64,000 nt of DNA, taken from Clostridia bacterium. Lineage in GTDB: Bacteria; Bacillota; Clostridia; Oscillospirales; CAG-272. The DNA lies in the NCBI GenBank assembly GCA_017942005.1, contig JAGAVJ010000003.1, positions 37,700-101,699 on the forward strand. The letters are read 5' to 3'. Below are positions 54,444-62,718 of this stretch, piece after piece. The translations under genes were made by a program, and so were the position numbers. Numbering within the stretch: the first letter of the stretch is position 1; each line of letters begins with the position of its first letter. The notes under the pieces are model-generated. The model was not told the DNA's origin. It ran no database searches and saw only the letters and a list, made by a program, of their open reading frames with translations.

Positions 54444-54504
54444 AAAAAAGTTTTTTGCGGAGGGGCGTGGGGAGGCGCTTTTTTTCAAAAAAGCGCCTCC
54501 CCAC
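54444..54504. repeat. Hairpin-A variant overlapping the end of the HAD gene
   Basis: Tail AAAAAGTTTTTTGCGGAGGGG plus hairpin GGGGAGGCGCTTTTTTT/AAAAAAGCGCCTCCCC. Its outer arm (54485-54504) encodes the last six residues and stop of the minus-strand HAD gene. Confidence 0.7.
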
Positions 54505-55333
54505 ATCTCGTTTCCAAATCCGTGATGATGTGCGCAATTGCATCCTCACAGTAGGAAACGGTAATGCGGTCTGCCGCCGCCTTTAAAAGCGGAATGGCGT
54601 TGTCAACAGCGTAAGAGATGTCCGCGGTATGGAACATCGAAAGGTCGTTTTCGTAATCCCCCACACATACCACGGTGTGAATCGGCGTTCCATTTGCTGC
54701 AAGCAGACGCTTCATTTCCGGCACAAGCGCCCCTTTTCCGCTGCCTTTGGCATGCAGCTCTATCCCCTCCGACCAGCTTCTGTCAAGCGCATAGCGATCC
54801 CCGCAAAGCTTGTGTAAAACCTGCATATTGTCGGCGGTATGTTCTGCATTCTGCACAAAGATCAATCGGTGCCAGACCGGATAGGTTTCCTCCAATGCGT
54901 CAAGCCGTGCCCACAGCGTCGCCCTGTCCGTAAAGTCTGTACGAGAGATGGTTTCCTCATGCCGATACGTACTGAATACAATTCCTGTCAGTGTTTCACA
55001 GCGCTGCACCATATCCCAGATAATGCTGCGGATATCCGCATGATCTTCCAATACACAGGAATATACTGTTTCCCCTGTTTTGGGGTCATACAGCTCGGTC
55101 CCGTTGATGCCAATGACATAGGTGTTCGGCTTTGCACGGCCGGGAACATTTAAAATATAGCTCGGATATCGTCCGGACGCGACCGTAAACAGTCCGCCTT
55201 CTGCCTGATAGTGCAAAATCGCATCCGCGTTTCCGTCGGAAATGGCGCCGCTGTCATTCGTCAGGGTCAGGTCCATATCGGAAATCAGAAGAAATCCGGA
55301 AAAAATTCCGTTTCCCTGTGCTGTACTTTTCAT
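54485..55333 (-). CDS. HAD-IIB (Cof-type) phosphatase
   Basis: 282 residues from the ATG at 55333, which overlaps the stop of the upstream serine-hydrolase gene (ATGA) and has AGGGG 7 bases before it. Motif I LLISDMDLTLTND (DxDxT), motif II VASGRYP, cap about 85-195, motif III Lys in HAKGSGKGALV, and motif IV CVGDYENDLSMF. It dephosphorylates sugar phosphates or nucleotides. The C-terminus CGEALF and stop are read from an inserted repeat hairpin, so the original end was replaced. Confidence 0.9.
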   Translation of the reverse strand: MKSTAQGNGIFSGFLLISDMDLTLTNDSGAISDGNADAILHYQAEGGLFTVASGRYPSYILNVPGRAKPNTYVIGINGTELYDPKTGETVYSCVLEDHADIRSIIWDMVQRCETLTGIVFSTYRHEETISRTDFTDRATLWARLDALEETYPVWHRLIFVQNAEHTADNMQVLHKLCGDRYALDRSWSEGIELHAKGSGKGALVPEMKRLLAANGTPIHTVVCVGDYENDLSMFHTADISYAVDNAIPLLKAAADRITVSYCEDAIAHIITDLETRCGEALF

Positions 55334-56745
55334 ATCATACCCCTGCGTACTCCCTGCAATTGCAGGGACTCCGGCGGAAGCTTGTCCTGTGCATGGAAGC
55401 GGACACAAATACGGTCGCCTTCTGTTTCCACGGTAATCAGTTCCCTGTGCGGACAATTCAAATACCGTACATGCAGCTTCACCACTCCGTCTTCCGCTTC
55501 ATAGGACGCTGCCACATACTGCCGCTCCGGCTGCTTTGCACTCATCAGTCCGACAATTTTCGGTTTCATCATCGGTGCGATCAGCATACTTTTTTCCCAA
55601 TGACCGTCCCCTGCCCAAAGGATAAATTGATCACAGCCGGTGGAAAACGTAATACGGTACGCATCGCGCGCAGCATCGTATCCTGCCGACATGCCGGTGA
55701 ATCCCATCGGGTTCTTATCCAGCTGATACCATATCTGCTCGATTCCTGCCGTCTTCTGCTTCGACTTTGCCGGCAGGTAGGCAGGTAATACAATCGGCTC
55801 TCCCTGATCTTCGTCATGGATATGGTCCGCAAGCTCCATAATCGCGTTCATTTCGCTCTGCATATCGCCAAGCTCGGTCTGCAGGGCAAATACCATGTTG
55901 TGCTTTGGCAGCACCACGCACAGCTGTCCCCATGCGCCGTCGCCGCGAAAGCCCTCTCTTGCATTCACCCAGAACTGATAGCCATAGCCTGCGCACCAGT
56001 CCGGCGTACCGTTGCAGCTGTTGTCGGAGATGGGAGAGGAAGCGGCATTGACCCATTCCTCCGACAAAATCCGTTTGCCCTTCCACATTCCCTTGTGCAG
56101 ATACAAAAGTCCCAGCTTTGCAATATCCTGTACGCTGACGTGAATGCCGCATCCGCCCTCGTTGTGTCCGTCATCAATCTGGTTCCAGCGTACCCCTGTG
56201 ATATCCAGCGGCATAAACAGCTTCCAGGACAAAAAGTCGAGCAGCTTCATGCCGGTAATTTTTTCAACAATACAGGAAAGCAGACAGGTCGCGCCAGTAT
56301 TGTAGGCAAAGTGCGTACCCGGCGCATAAGGAACTTCCTGAGAGAGGAACCCCTTGACGGCGTCTTCTTCCCGCACCATAGCGCCCATGACACAGGCGGC
56401 ATGTCCTGTGTTCATCGAAAGCACATGGCGCACACGCATCGCCGCGAGGTTTTCACTGACAACATCCGGCGTCTGCTCCGGAAACAGATCGATGATGCGG
56501 TCGTCAAGCGACAGCTTCCCTGCATCGATCAAAAATCCAATCGCAGTGGAACAGAAGCTTTTTGAAAGCGAATAGATTTCGCGCTTGTCCTCCGTTGTAT
56601 ACGGCGCCGACGCACTCTCCACAAGCAGCGCGTCATTTTCGTAAATCATCAGGGTGTGCAGTTCCTCGGCATCCGCCTTAAAATGGGAATAGAACCGGTT
56701 CAGTGCAGTCCTGGAAACGCTTGGTGAAACATAGAAGTTTGACAT
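55330..56745 (-). CDS. Serine hydrolase (class C beta-lactamase-like)
   Basis: 471 residues. SxxK motif in YSLSKSFCSTAIGF (about 78), YxN-type YNTGAT (about 150), and the beta-lactamase fold to about residue 320; then a beta-rich C-terminal domain (FTGMSAGYDAARDAYRITF) matching in outline the one in the protein at 29108, so the two are paralogues. No signal peptide, so probably a cytoplasmic esterase. Coupled to the downstream HAD gene. Confidence 0.85.
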   Translation of the reverse strand: MSNFYVSPSVSRTALNRFYSHFKADAEELHTLMIYENDALLVESASAPYTTEDKREIYSLSKSFCSTAIGFLIDAGKLSLDDRIIDLFPEQTPDVVSENLAAMRVRHVLSMNTGHAACVMGAMVREEDAVKGFLSQEVPYAPGTHFAYNTGATCLLSCIVEKITGMKLLDFLSWKLFMPLDITGVRWNQIDDGHNEGGCGIHVSVQDIAKLGLLYLHKGMWKGKRILSEEWVNAASSPISDNSCNGTPDWCAGYGYQFWVNAREGFRGDGAWGQLCVVLPKHNMVFALQTELGDMQSEMNAIMELADHIHDEDQGEPIVLPAYLPAKSKQKTAGIEQIWYQLDKNPMGFTGMSAGYDAARDAYRITFSTGCDQFILWAGDGHWEKSMLIAPMMKPKIVGLMSAKQPERQYVAASYEAEDGVVKLHVRYLNCPHRELITVETEGDRICVRFHAQDKLPPESLQLQGVRRGMI

Positions 56746-56866
56746 AACGCTTTTTTCCTTTCCATATAAAAACAGCGGAAACGGCGTTGCGTTTATCCCG
56801 TTCCCGCATCGTAATCATAGTTCTGAACATTTCATTTTCAGATGTTTTATTTTCTCCCTTTTCAGA

Positions 56867-57403
56867 TCATGACTGCTGATGTGCCGCTTTCCCGTTTTGG
56901 CTCATCAGCAATTTTTCAAATTCATACCGATAGGGAGCAAAGCCAAGCTTTTCATGCAGCTTTATAGAGGCGGTGTTGCATATGCCGGTTCCTGCGCGAA
57001 TAACGTTTGCGCCGCTGCGCCTGGCTTTCGCCTCAGCGTATTCGTATAATCTTGCCGCTGCACCCTGCCGCCTGAATTCTTCTTCAATATAGACTTCTTC
57101 AATCTCCGCAAAGCGAAAGTCCATTTCCTTATCCTCACAAAAGGTCATCCAAAGATAGCCTACGGTGCGCCCGTGCTCCTCTTCAATGATCTCTGCAACG
57201 GTGCGGTTATCCTGTGCGGTTCGTTCGAGATAACCGTAAAAACCGGAAACCTGACTTGTCAGTGAGAACCATTCCGAGCGGTAATCCGGGTAGGACATTT
57301 CCCGTTTCCACGGACTCTCACAGGCGTAATTGATGCGGCAATGACGCTCTAAAACGTACTCTCTGTCCTTTTCAAAATCAATATTTCTGTGAATCAGATG
57401 CAA
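56867..57403 (-). CDS. GNAT-family N-acetyltransferase
   Basis: 178 residues. Acetyl-CoA-binding motif A VYIEEEFRRQGAAARLYEYA (Q/RxxGxA, about 108-127) and motif B NTASIKLHEKLGFAPYRYEF. The acceptor is unknown. It begins 15 bases after the stop of the cysteine synthase-like gene and is in the same transcript; GAAAGGAAG precedes it. Acetylation of an amino-acid product is conceivable but not shown. Confidence 0.88.
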   Translation of the reverse strand: MHLIHRNIDFEKDREYVLERHCRINYACESPWKREMSYPDYRSEWFSLTSQVSGFYGYLERTAQDNRTVAEIIEEEHGRTVGYLWMTFCEDKEMDFRFAEIEEVYIEEEFRRQGAAARLYEYAEAKARRSGANVIRAGTGICNTASIKLHEKLGFAPYRYEFEKLLMSQNGKAAHQQS

Positions 57404-57418
57404 ATGGATTTCTTCCTT

Positions 57419-58345
57419 TCAGGAAAACAGCGGTGTGGAGAAATACCGCTCTGCCGTATCGGGCAGAACCGTCACGACCGTCTTTCCACGTCCGAGCAGT
57501 TTTGCCAGCTTCTGCGCCGCTGCAACGTTGGTTCCGCTGGAAATACCGCACAGAATCCCCTCTTTTTCTGCAAGTGCCCGGGAAACTGCAAGCGCTTCCT
57601 CATCCTTGACAATGCAGATATCGTTGTAGATTTCACGGTTGAGAATACCGGGAATCACACCGTCGCCGATGCCCATCTGGATGTGTGTGCCAATGGAACC
57701 GCCGGACAGAATCGCCGCGTTTTCCGGCTCAACTGCCCAAATGACAATATCAGGATTCTGCGCCTTGAGCGCTTCTCCGATGCCTGTGATGGTACCGCCT
57801 GTGCCGATACCGGAACAAAATCCGTGAATCGGTCCGCCGACGTCCTCTAAAATCTCCTGTCCGGTCTGGGAACGCTGAATGGCACTGTTTGCCGGATTTT
57901 CAAACTGCTGCGGCACAAAGACACGCGGGTCTTCGTCCTTCATGCGCAGTGCGGTATGAAGACACTCCTCAATGCAGGCGCCGATATTGCCGGCGTCATG
58001 GATTAAGATGACCTCCGCACCGTAGTGCTCCACAAGCAGCCTGCGCTCTACACTGACGGAATCCGGCATGATGATTTTTGTCTTGTAGCCGCGTACTGCG
58101 CCGACCAGCGCCAGCCCGATTCCCTGATTGCCGCTGGTTGGTTCGACGATAATGGTGTCCTCATGAATCAGCCCGCGCTCCTCCGCATCTCGTATCATAT
58201 TGAATGCGGTGCGCGTTTTGATGGATCCGCCGACGTTCAGACCTTCAAACTTGACAAGAATCTCAGCGCCGTTTGGGTCGGCAAGTCGATGCAGGCGGAG
58301 CATCGGCGTATGCCCCATGGCTTCTAAAATATTGTTATAGATCAT
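57419..58345 (-). CDS. Cysteine synthase-like PLP enzyme
   Basis: 308 residues. Second member of the O-acetylserine sulfhydrylase fold in the window: PLP Lys in GGSIKTRTAFNMI (the usual VKDR is IKTR), [30 protein letters not shown], and VLPDTAERYFSTPLF. The loop change from NTG to NQG and KDR to KTR marks CysM-like or cystathionine/other beta-synthase variants, so its sulfur donor may differ from CysK. Followed by the GNAT gene. Its leader has a hairpin between AAAGAAAGGAGA and the ATG. Confidence 0.9.
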   Translation of the reverse strand: MIYNNILEAMGHTPMLRLHRLADPNGAEILVKFEGLNVGGSIKTRTAFNMIRDAEERGLIHEDTIIVEPTSGNQGIGLALVGAVRGYKTKIIMPDSVSVERRLLVEHYGAEVILIHDAGNIGACIEECLHTALRMKDEDPRVFVPQQFENPANSAIQRSQTGQEILEDVGGPIHGFCSGIGTGGTITGIGEALKAQNPDIVIWAVEPENAAILSGGSIGTHIQMGIGDGVIPGILNREIYNDICIVKDEEALAVSRALAEKEGILCGISSGTNVAAAQKLAKLLGRGKTVVTVLPDTAERYFSTPLFS

Positions 58346-58403
58346 AGTGTGCGTTTTTATGACAAAAGCTTTTACGCAAAGGTAAAAGGGGTCTCCTTTC
58401 TTT
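58335..58403 (-). promoter_or_regulatory. Split leader of the second cysteine synthase gene
   Basis: Minus strand: AAAGAAAGGAGA (58403-58392), hairpin CTTTTACCTTTGCGTAAAAG, then the ATG at 58345. A TTG CGT AAA ORF (58379) encodes MRKSFCHKNAHYDL and stops 11 bases inside the gene. Confidence 0.4.
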
Positions 58404-58408
58404 GTAGA

Positions 58409-58497
58409 AGGGGCTGCCGCAAATTGAAATTTTGCGGCATAACATAATCACAGCGTGATCAGAGAATCAAATTCTCCGTTTCGTTTTCAGACGCTGT
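58409..58497. repeat. Degraded GGGCTGTYGCA-family element
   Basis: GGGGCTGCCGCAAATT/AATTTTGCGGC palindrome, then AATCACAGCGTGATCAGAGAATC and GAATTCTCCG-like arms recalling the 18389 element; the right end is lost. Confidence 0.45.
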
Positions 58498-58535
58498 TCC
58501 TTATTTTAATATATATGTCTTTTGTGAAGCAGCGG

Positions 58536-59903
58536 TTACTGCTTTCTTTTAAAATATTTATCAAACATGGCGTCTGAAATACGGGATACGGCGGCAAGTG
58601 TTTCTTTGTCTGCTTCTCCCAAATAATATTTGCGCATAATCTCACCGTCCACACGCGCCTCTCTGTCGTGCAGGGGATAGAAGTTTTCCATCAGATAACA
58701 TGCGTATTTCTGGAAACGGTGTTCTCCGACAAGACGGTATTCTGCTGAAATGGTGTCCACAGCGACGGAATACTTGTCTTTGATCGATGCGATGATGTCC
58801 GCGCGGTCATTTTCATGCGCAAAAACGATGGTCGAACAAATGGCAGCGTTGCGGTTGTTTTCGGTCGAGTTGTGGGAGTCTGTCGAGCCGACAATCGGAT
58901 GAACCCTGCCGCGGCGGTATTCGTCATAATAAATGGCGGTCTGGAAGCCGTTCTGCTCATAGTAGTTTTCACCGCCCAGCACTTCAAATGCGTCAAACGG
59001 ATGCTTTTCCAGCATATAATAGGTGAGGGGCTCATGAATCTGCCACATATCGGAAATCCAGTACGGATGCGCAAAAATACCGAGTCCGCCCGCTTCCCGA
59101 ATCTTGTCAAACGCCCAGACGCACACGGCGTACCAGCGGCGGTCGACATCCGCAGGACAGTCGGTCAGCGTCGCTTCAATTGCGTCAAGCGCGCGGTTAT
59201 ATGTTTCCTCAGACACAATTTCCGGCGGAGTAACGGTATCATCCAGTCTTCTGCCGTCAATCATCCCGTCTGTTTCTTTATAATTGAGACTTTGTGCAAA
59301 CAGACCGTTGACAGAAAACGTTCCGCCTGCGTTGACAATGTGCACATCGGTCTGCGGCAGGTGTACCTCTTCTCCGGGCAGAATATTTAAAGATGTTTTT
59401 ACATCCCGATAGGCTTTGATCGCTTCCAGGGACGGATAGTATCTGTAGTGGTCGGTAATGACAATAAAGTCGTAGCCGCGCATACGGTAGTCTGCGCATA
59501 CCACCGCAGGGTCTCCATGTCCGTCGGAACGGCAGGTGTGCATGTGAAGATCTCCGCGCAGGGGGATACGGTCGGCAAGATCAGCGTCAAGCGCATAAAG
59601 ATTCAGCTGCACGACACGTCTGTCTTCTTTGTAAATGCGGACAGCAAGCTCGCCTTCCTTTTCTGCGGTATAGGCAAAGTGCAGACAGCCGTCATCCGAC
59701 GCCGCAAGCGTATAATCCGTATGGTTTCCGCTTGTGAAGGGATGCGAAATGCTTCCGCTGTCCAGACGCTGTACGACCAGCTTGTATTCTCCCTTTCCTG
59801 CAAATGCGGTATGAACGCCGAGCGGCTTTACCGTAATGTCCGTTTTTTCCCCGACAGGAAATACCTTTGGATAAATGTCATAATCATGAAGTTCCAGTTT
59901 CAT
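58536..59903 (-). CDS. PHP-domain metallohydrolase
   Basis: 455 residues from the ATG at 59903 (GGAGAGG upstream; another ATG lies 4 codons earlier). The N-terminal 120 residues are a beta-rich domain, then the PHP domain of the CehA/McbA type: RGDLHMHTCRSDGHGD (metal His pair and Asp, about 125), YDFIVITDHYRYYPS, GEEVHLP, GIFAHPYW and GSTDSHNSTEN. Three metal sites are expected. Such enzymes hydrolyse phosphoesters or carbamates; function unknown. Own promoter at 60066. Confidence 0.85.
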   Translation of the reverse strand: MKLELHDYDIYPKVFPVGEKTDITVKPLGVHTAFAGKGEYKLVVQRLDSGSISHPFTSGNHTDYTLAASDDGCLHFAYTAEKEGELAVRIYKEDRRVVQLNLYALDADLADRIPLRGDLHMHTCRSDGHGDPAVVCADYRMRGYDFIVITDHYRYYPSLEAIKAYRDVKTSLNILPGEEVHLPQTDVHIVNAGGTFSVNGLFAQSLNYKETDGMIDGRRLDDTVTPPEIVSEETYNRALDAIEATLTDCPADVDRRWYAVCVWAFDKIREAGGLGIFAHPYWISDMWQIHEPLTYYMLEKHPFDAFEVLGGENYYEQNGFQTAIYYDEYRRGRVHPIVGSTDSHNSTENNRNAAICSTIVFAHENDRADIIASIKDKYSVAVDTISAEYRLVGEHRFQKYACYLMENFYPLHDREARVDGEIMRKYYLGEADKETLAAVSRISDAMFDKYFKRKQ

Positions 59904-60065
59904 ATTCCTCTCCATCGCCTTTGCTTTCACAGCTGTTTTCTTGTTTTAAAAATAATTGAAGGATTTTGTACAGCAATATCGCTGCATGCATATAAAACGC
60001 GCGCTGCATGCAAACTATTGCTTTCTTTTTATCACACAGGCATTTTATATGTTCGTACTGTTAAA

Positions 60066-60094
60066 ATTATAGCAGATTCGCCGGGGAATGTCAA
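60066..60094 (-). promoter_or_regulatory. PHP gene promoter
   Basis: Minus-strand TTGACA (60094-60089), 17-base spacer, TATAAT (60071-60066). The leader to 59903 is about 155 bases and shows nothing else I can name. Confidence 0.75.
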
Positions 60095-60215
60095 TAGACC
60101 TGTCCTCGAACAAAGGCCCATACGTGTAAAAATTCTCTGAAAATACGCCAAACGGCATATTCTCTGCATACAAATTACCATAGAGAAGCTTTACGCCGCG
60201 TTTTTGTCCCCACCA

Positions 60216-61190
60216 TTATTGGGCAAAGACAATCGCTGCATTTGCAAGAGCTTCGTTGCCCTCACCGACTGCAATCGCGTTCCACTGCGCTTCTGTTCCG
60301 CCGAAATACACCGTTTCCAATGCCTGACAGTTTAAAAATGCGTTCTCGGCAATCGTTTCCACCGATGCGGGAATGGTGATCTCGCGGAGTGTATAGCAGT
60401 CTGAAAACGTGTACGGCTGCAATGCTTTGAGCGCTGTGCCAGAAATGGTCACTCGCTCCAGCGCATGACAATTGTTGAACGCACGCAGACCGATTTCCGA
60501 AACCGTTTCAGGCAATGTGATTTCGCGCAGAGCGGAACAATTGATAAACGCACGCTGCGCAAGAGAGACAAGCTTGTTTGGCAGAATCACGGTTTCCATC
60601 GCGGTACAGTTATAAAAACAGCTGTCGGGAATGGCTGTGACACTGTCCGGAAGCTGCAAGACTGTCACCATATCGGCATTCAAAAACGTCTTTTCCTTGA
60701 TCGACGTGATAAGGATGCCGTCAAGCACATCAGGAATGATGATTTCACCGGGAGCGAGCACTGCGGCAATATGATCCTCATAGGTATCCTTTGCAAACGA
60801 GAACATGCCGTCCTCACCGACAGCATACCACGGCATTGCCGAACTGGTATAGGAAAGGGCGCCTTCCTTGCCTGCCAATTGGTTTGCATGCAGCTGCTTT
60901 GCGCGATTTGTCTGTTCTTCTGCATCCTTGTAGTCGCCGGCGGAAGAAAAATAGGAAATGGCGTCGGCATAACGTCCGTTCTGCATGGCTGCCGTACCGT
61001 TTTTATAATTGAGCGACGGGCGGATGACGTTCTGCGCAAGCATGTTGATGAGAAATACCGCCGCAAGCGCAATGACGACGATTGTTAAAATACGAATGGA
61101 GCGGTCTATTTTGGCATTTTCTTCTTTTATTTTTTGATCGTTTTCTGCCGGATTCGGCTGCGGTTCTGTGGTCTGGGAAAATAAAAACAT
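60216..61190 (-). CDS. Membrane-anchored BspA-like leucine-rich-repeat protein
   Basis: 324 residues from the ATG at 61190. One membrane segment (ILTIVVIALAAVFLINMLA, about 34-52), then a TPR-like pair (AAMQNGRYADAISYFSSAGD), then five BspA-type repeats of 23 residues (for example ALREITLPETVSEIGLRAF and TLREITIPASVETIAENAF), ending after the last repeat with an EAQWNAIAVG unit. The LRR region is probably outside the membrane and binds protein or polysaccharide. Clostridia have many such proteins; partner unknown. Confidence 0.82.
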   Translation of the reverse strand: MFLFSQTTEPQPNPAENDQKIKEENAKIDRSIRILTIVVIALAAVFLINMLAQNVIRPSLNYKNGTAAMQNGRYADAISYFSSAGDYKDAEEQTNRAKQLHANQLAGKEGALSYTSSAMPWYAVGEDGMFSFAKDTYEDHIAAVLAPGEIIIPDVLDGILITSIKEKTFLNADMVTVLQLPDSVTAIPDSCFYNCTAMETVILPNKLVSLAQRAFINCSALREITLPETVSEIGLRAFNNCHALERVTISGTALKALQPYTFSDCYTLREITIPASVETIAENAFLNCQALETVYFGGTEAQWNAIAVGEGNEALANAAIVFAQ

Positions 61191-61371
61191 CTTGCTTGGT
61201 TTCCTTTCCTTTTCTATGGATTGTGCAGCATTTGGAAAATCCAGATACAGCACATGGTTCTTACACGCCCTGCACGCCGACACGTTCGGCACGCAGACAT
61301 GTTCGGCATGCCGATAGTATCGGCGCATTTGTACTGCTACGGGAATCTGCACAACAAATACAATTACTATA

Positions 61372-61400
61372 ATTGTATCATAAATTTACCAAAACGGCAA
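61372..61400 (-). promoter_or_regulatory. LRR gene promoter
   Basis: Minus-strand TTGCCG (61400-61395), 17-base spacer, TACAAT (61377-61372). Its leader contains two GCCGAACRTGTCKGCRTG units (about 61277-61312). Confidence 0.5.
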
Positions 61401-61502
61401 GGTTTTTCACAGAATAATCAGAAAAAGCAGATACGCGTTTCCCCCTTTCCGTTTTTCATCTGCTCCCATACTTTTTGTATGGAAAAAAATCGACGTTTTC
61501 TC

Positions 61503-61532
61503 TTGACAACCGTAAAGGATGTGCGGTATAAT
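61503..61532 (+). promoter_or_regulatory. Strong promoter with no gene directly downstream
   Basis: TTGACA at 61503, 18-base spacer, TATAAT at 61527. What follows is the structured region 61539-61745. Confidence 0.75.
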
Positions 61533-61538
61533 AGTCGC

Positions 61539-61745
61539 AAAGCGAGGATTGACGGCGAAAAGCGGATGCTGCCGCTTACATATGTCTGCGCATTTGTTTT
61601 CAATAAAGGGCAACGCCCCGTCATTCAACAAGCGACCTGGGGCATTTGCCCCTTAGAATTTCCGTAGGGGATTTTTATCCCCTACGGAAAGACTAAGATG
61701 GAACCCGCCGCCTATAAGAGGCGGGGGACATCATGTCGCGGTTAT
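61539..61745 (+). ncRNA. Candidate structured transcript upstream of an MBL gene
   Basis: Hairpins in order: AAGCGG/CCGCTT, GGGGCATTTGCCCC, CCGTAGGGGAT/ATCCCCTACGG and CCGCCT/AGGCGG, with no ORF I can support. The first 90 bases resemble the leader of the serine recombinase (14470-14560: shared ATTGACGGC(A/G)AAAAGC and GCATTTG). It may be a long mRNA leader for the gene at 61805. Confidence 0.35.
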
Positions 61746-61804
61746 AATGGAGCAACATACACCTCTGCAAACGATATCTACAAAACAACGAAAGGAACCT
61801 CTCT

Positions 61805-62659
61805 ATGAAATTCCGTTTTCTCGGTACTGCGGCGGCGGAAGGCATTCCCGCACTGTGGTGCCGCTGTGAGCGCTGCGTGCGTTCCCGTACCCTCGGCGGA
61901 CGCGCCGTGCGCACCCGTTCCCAAGCGATTGTCGACGACACATTGCTCATCGACTTTCCGTCCGACACCTATAAGCATTTTCTTGACAACCGGTTGGATC
62001 TGACCGCAGTAACGGACTGCATCATTACCCACAGCCATTCGGACCACCTCTATGCGACCGATCTCTCTATGCTCGCCCCCGGCTTTTCCCATGTGCAGGA
62101 AGGCTATCACCTCTCCATCTTCGGCACAGACAAGGTCGGTGAAAAGGTACTGCCCGCCATCACCGCCCCAGAGCGGCAGAATCTTGCGCATTTTACCGAG
62201 ATTCACCCCTTTGAAACGTTTTCCGCAGGAAAATATACGGTGACAGCGCTCCCCTCCATCCATGACCCAAACGCCGGTCCTGTGTTCTACATGATCGAAA
62301 ATCCGACAGAAAAGAACAAAAATGGACAGCCGAAAACCATTCTCTACGCACACGACACGCATTATTTCCGTGACGACGTGTGGGAATACTTTTCCTCGCA
62401 CAAGGTACACTTTGATCTTGTGTCTCTTGACTGCACCAACGCCTGCCTGCCTCTGACCTATGTCGGGCATATGGGACTGCACGAAAATGTGCTGGTGCGG
62501 GAGCGGATGTACGCTTGTGGCTTTGCAGATGAGGATACCCTGTTTTTCTGCAATCACTTTTCCCACAACGGTATCTCGGTGGTATACGATGACTTTGTTC
62601 TGCTCGCAGCAAAAGAAGGCTTTTCTGTGTCATATGACGGCATGATTGTCGAATTTTAA
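61805..62659 (+). CDS. MBL-fold hydrolase, PhnP-like
   Basis: 284 residues; GAAAGGA precedes the ATG. It opens MKFRFLGTAAAEGIPALWC with the CRCERC Cys cluster typical of PhnP/ElaC-related MBL phosphodiesterases, then TRSQAIVDDTLLIDFP, HSHSDHLYATDL (HxHxDH, about 79) and YAHDTHYF plus GHMGLH for the remaining ligands. It probably hydrolyses a cyclic phosphodiester. A paralogue begins at 63764, with a metallophosphoesterase gene between, so the three phosphodiesterase-like genes likely form an operon. Confidence 0.85.
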   Translation: MKFRFLGTAAAEGIPALWCRCERCVRSRTLGGRAVRTRSQAIVDDTLLIDFPSDTYKHFLDNRLDLTAVTDCIITHSHSDHLYATDLSMLAPGFSHVQEGYHLSIFGTDKVGEKVLPAITAPERQNLAHFTEIHPFETFSAGKYTVTALPSIHDPNAGPVFYMIENPTEKNKNGQPKTILYAHDTHYFRDDVWEYFSSHKVHFDLVSLDCTNACLPLTYVGHMGLHENVLVRERMYACGFADEDTLFFCNHFSHNGISVVYDDFVLLAAKEGFSVSYDGMIVEF

Positions 62660-62660
62660 G

Positions 62661-62718
62661 AAGGAGGGGTCTGATGCAAATTGAAAATTTGCGGCAGACC
62701 GGGACAACATTTTCATGA
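62661..62718 (+). promoter_or_regulatory. Coupled leader ORF of the metallophosphoesterase gene
   Basis: AAGGAGG at 62661, 6-base spacer, ATG at 62674, 14-residue ORF MQIENLRQTGTTFS, TGA at 62716-62718 overlapping the gene's ATG (62715). The ORF overlaps a 15-bp palindrome GGTCTGATGCAAATT/AATTTGCGGCAGACC of the GGGCTGTYGCA type. No ribosome binding site lies next to the main ATG. Confidence 0.55.
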
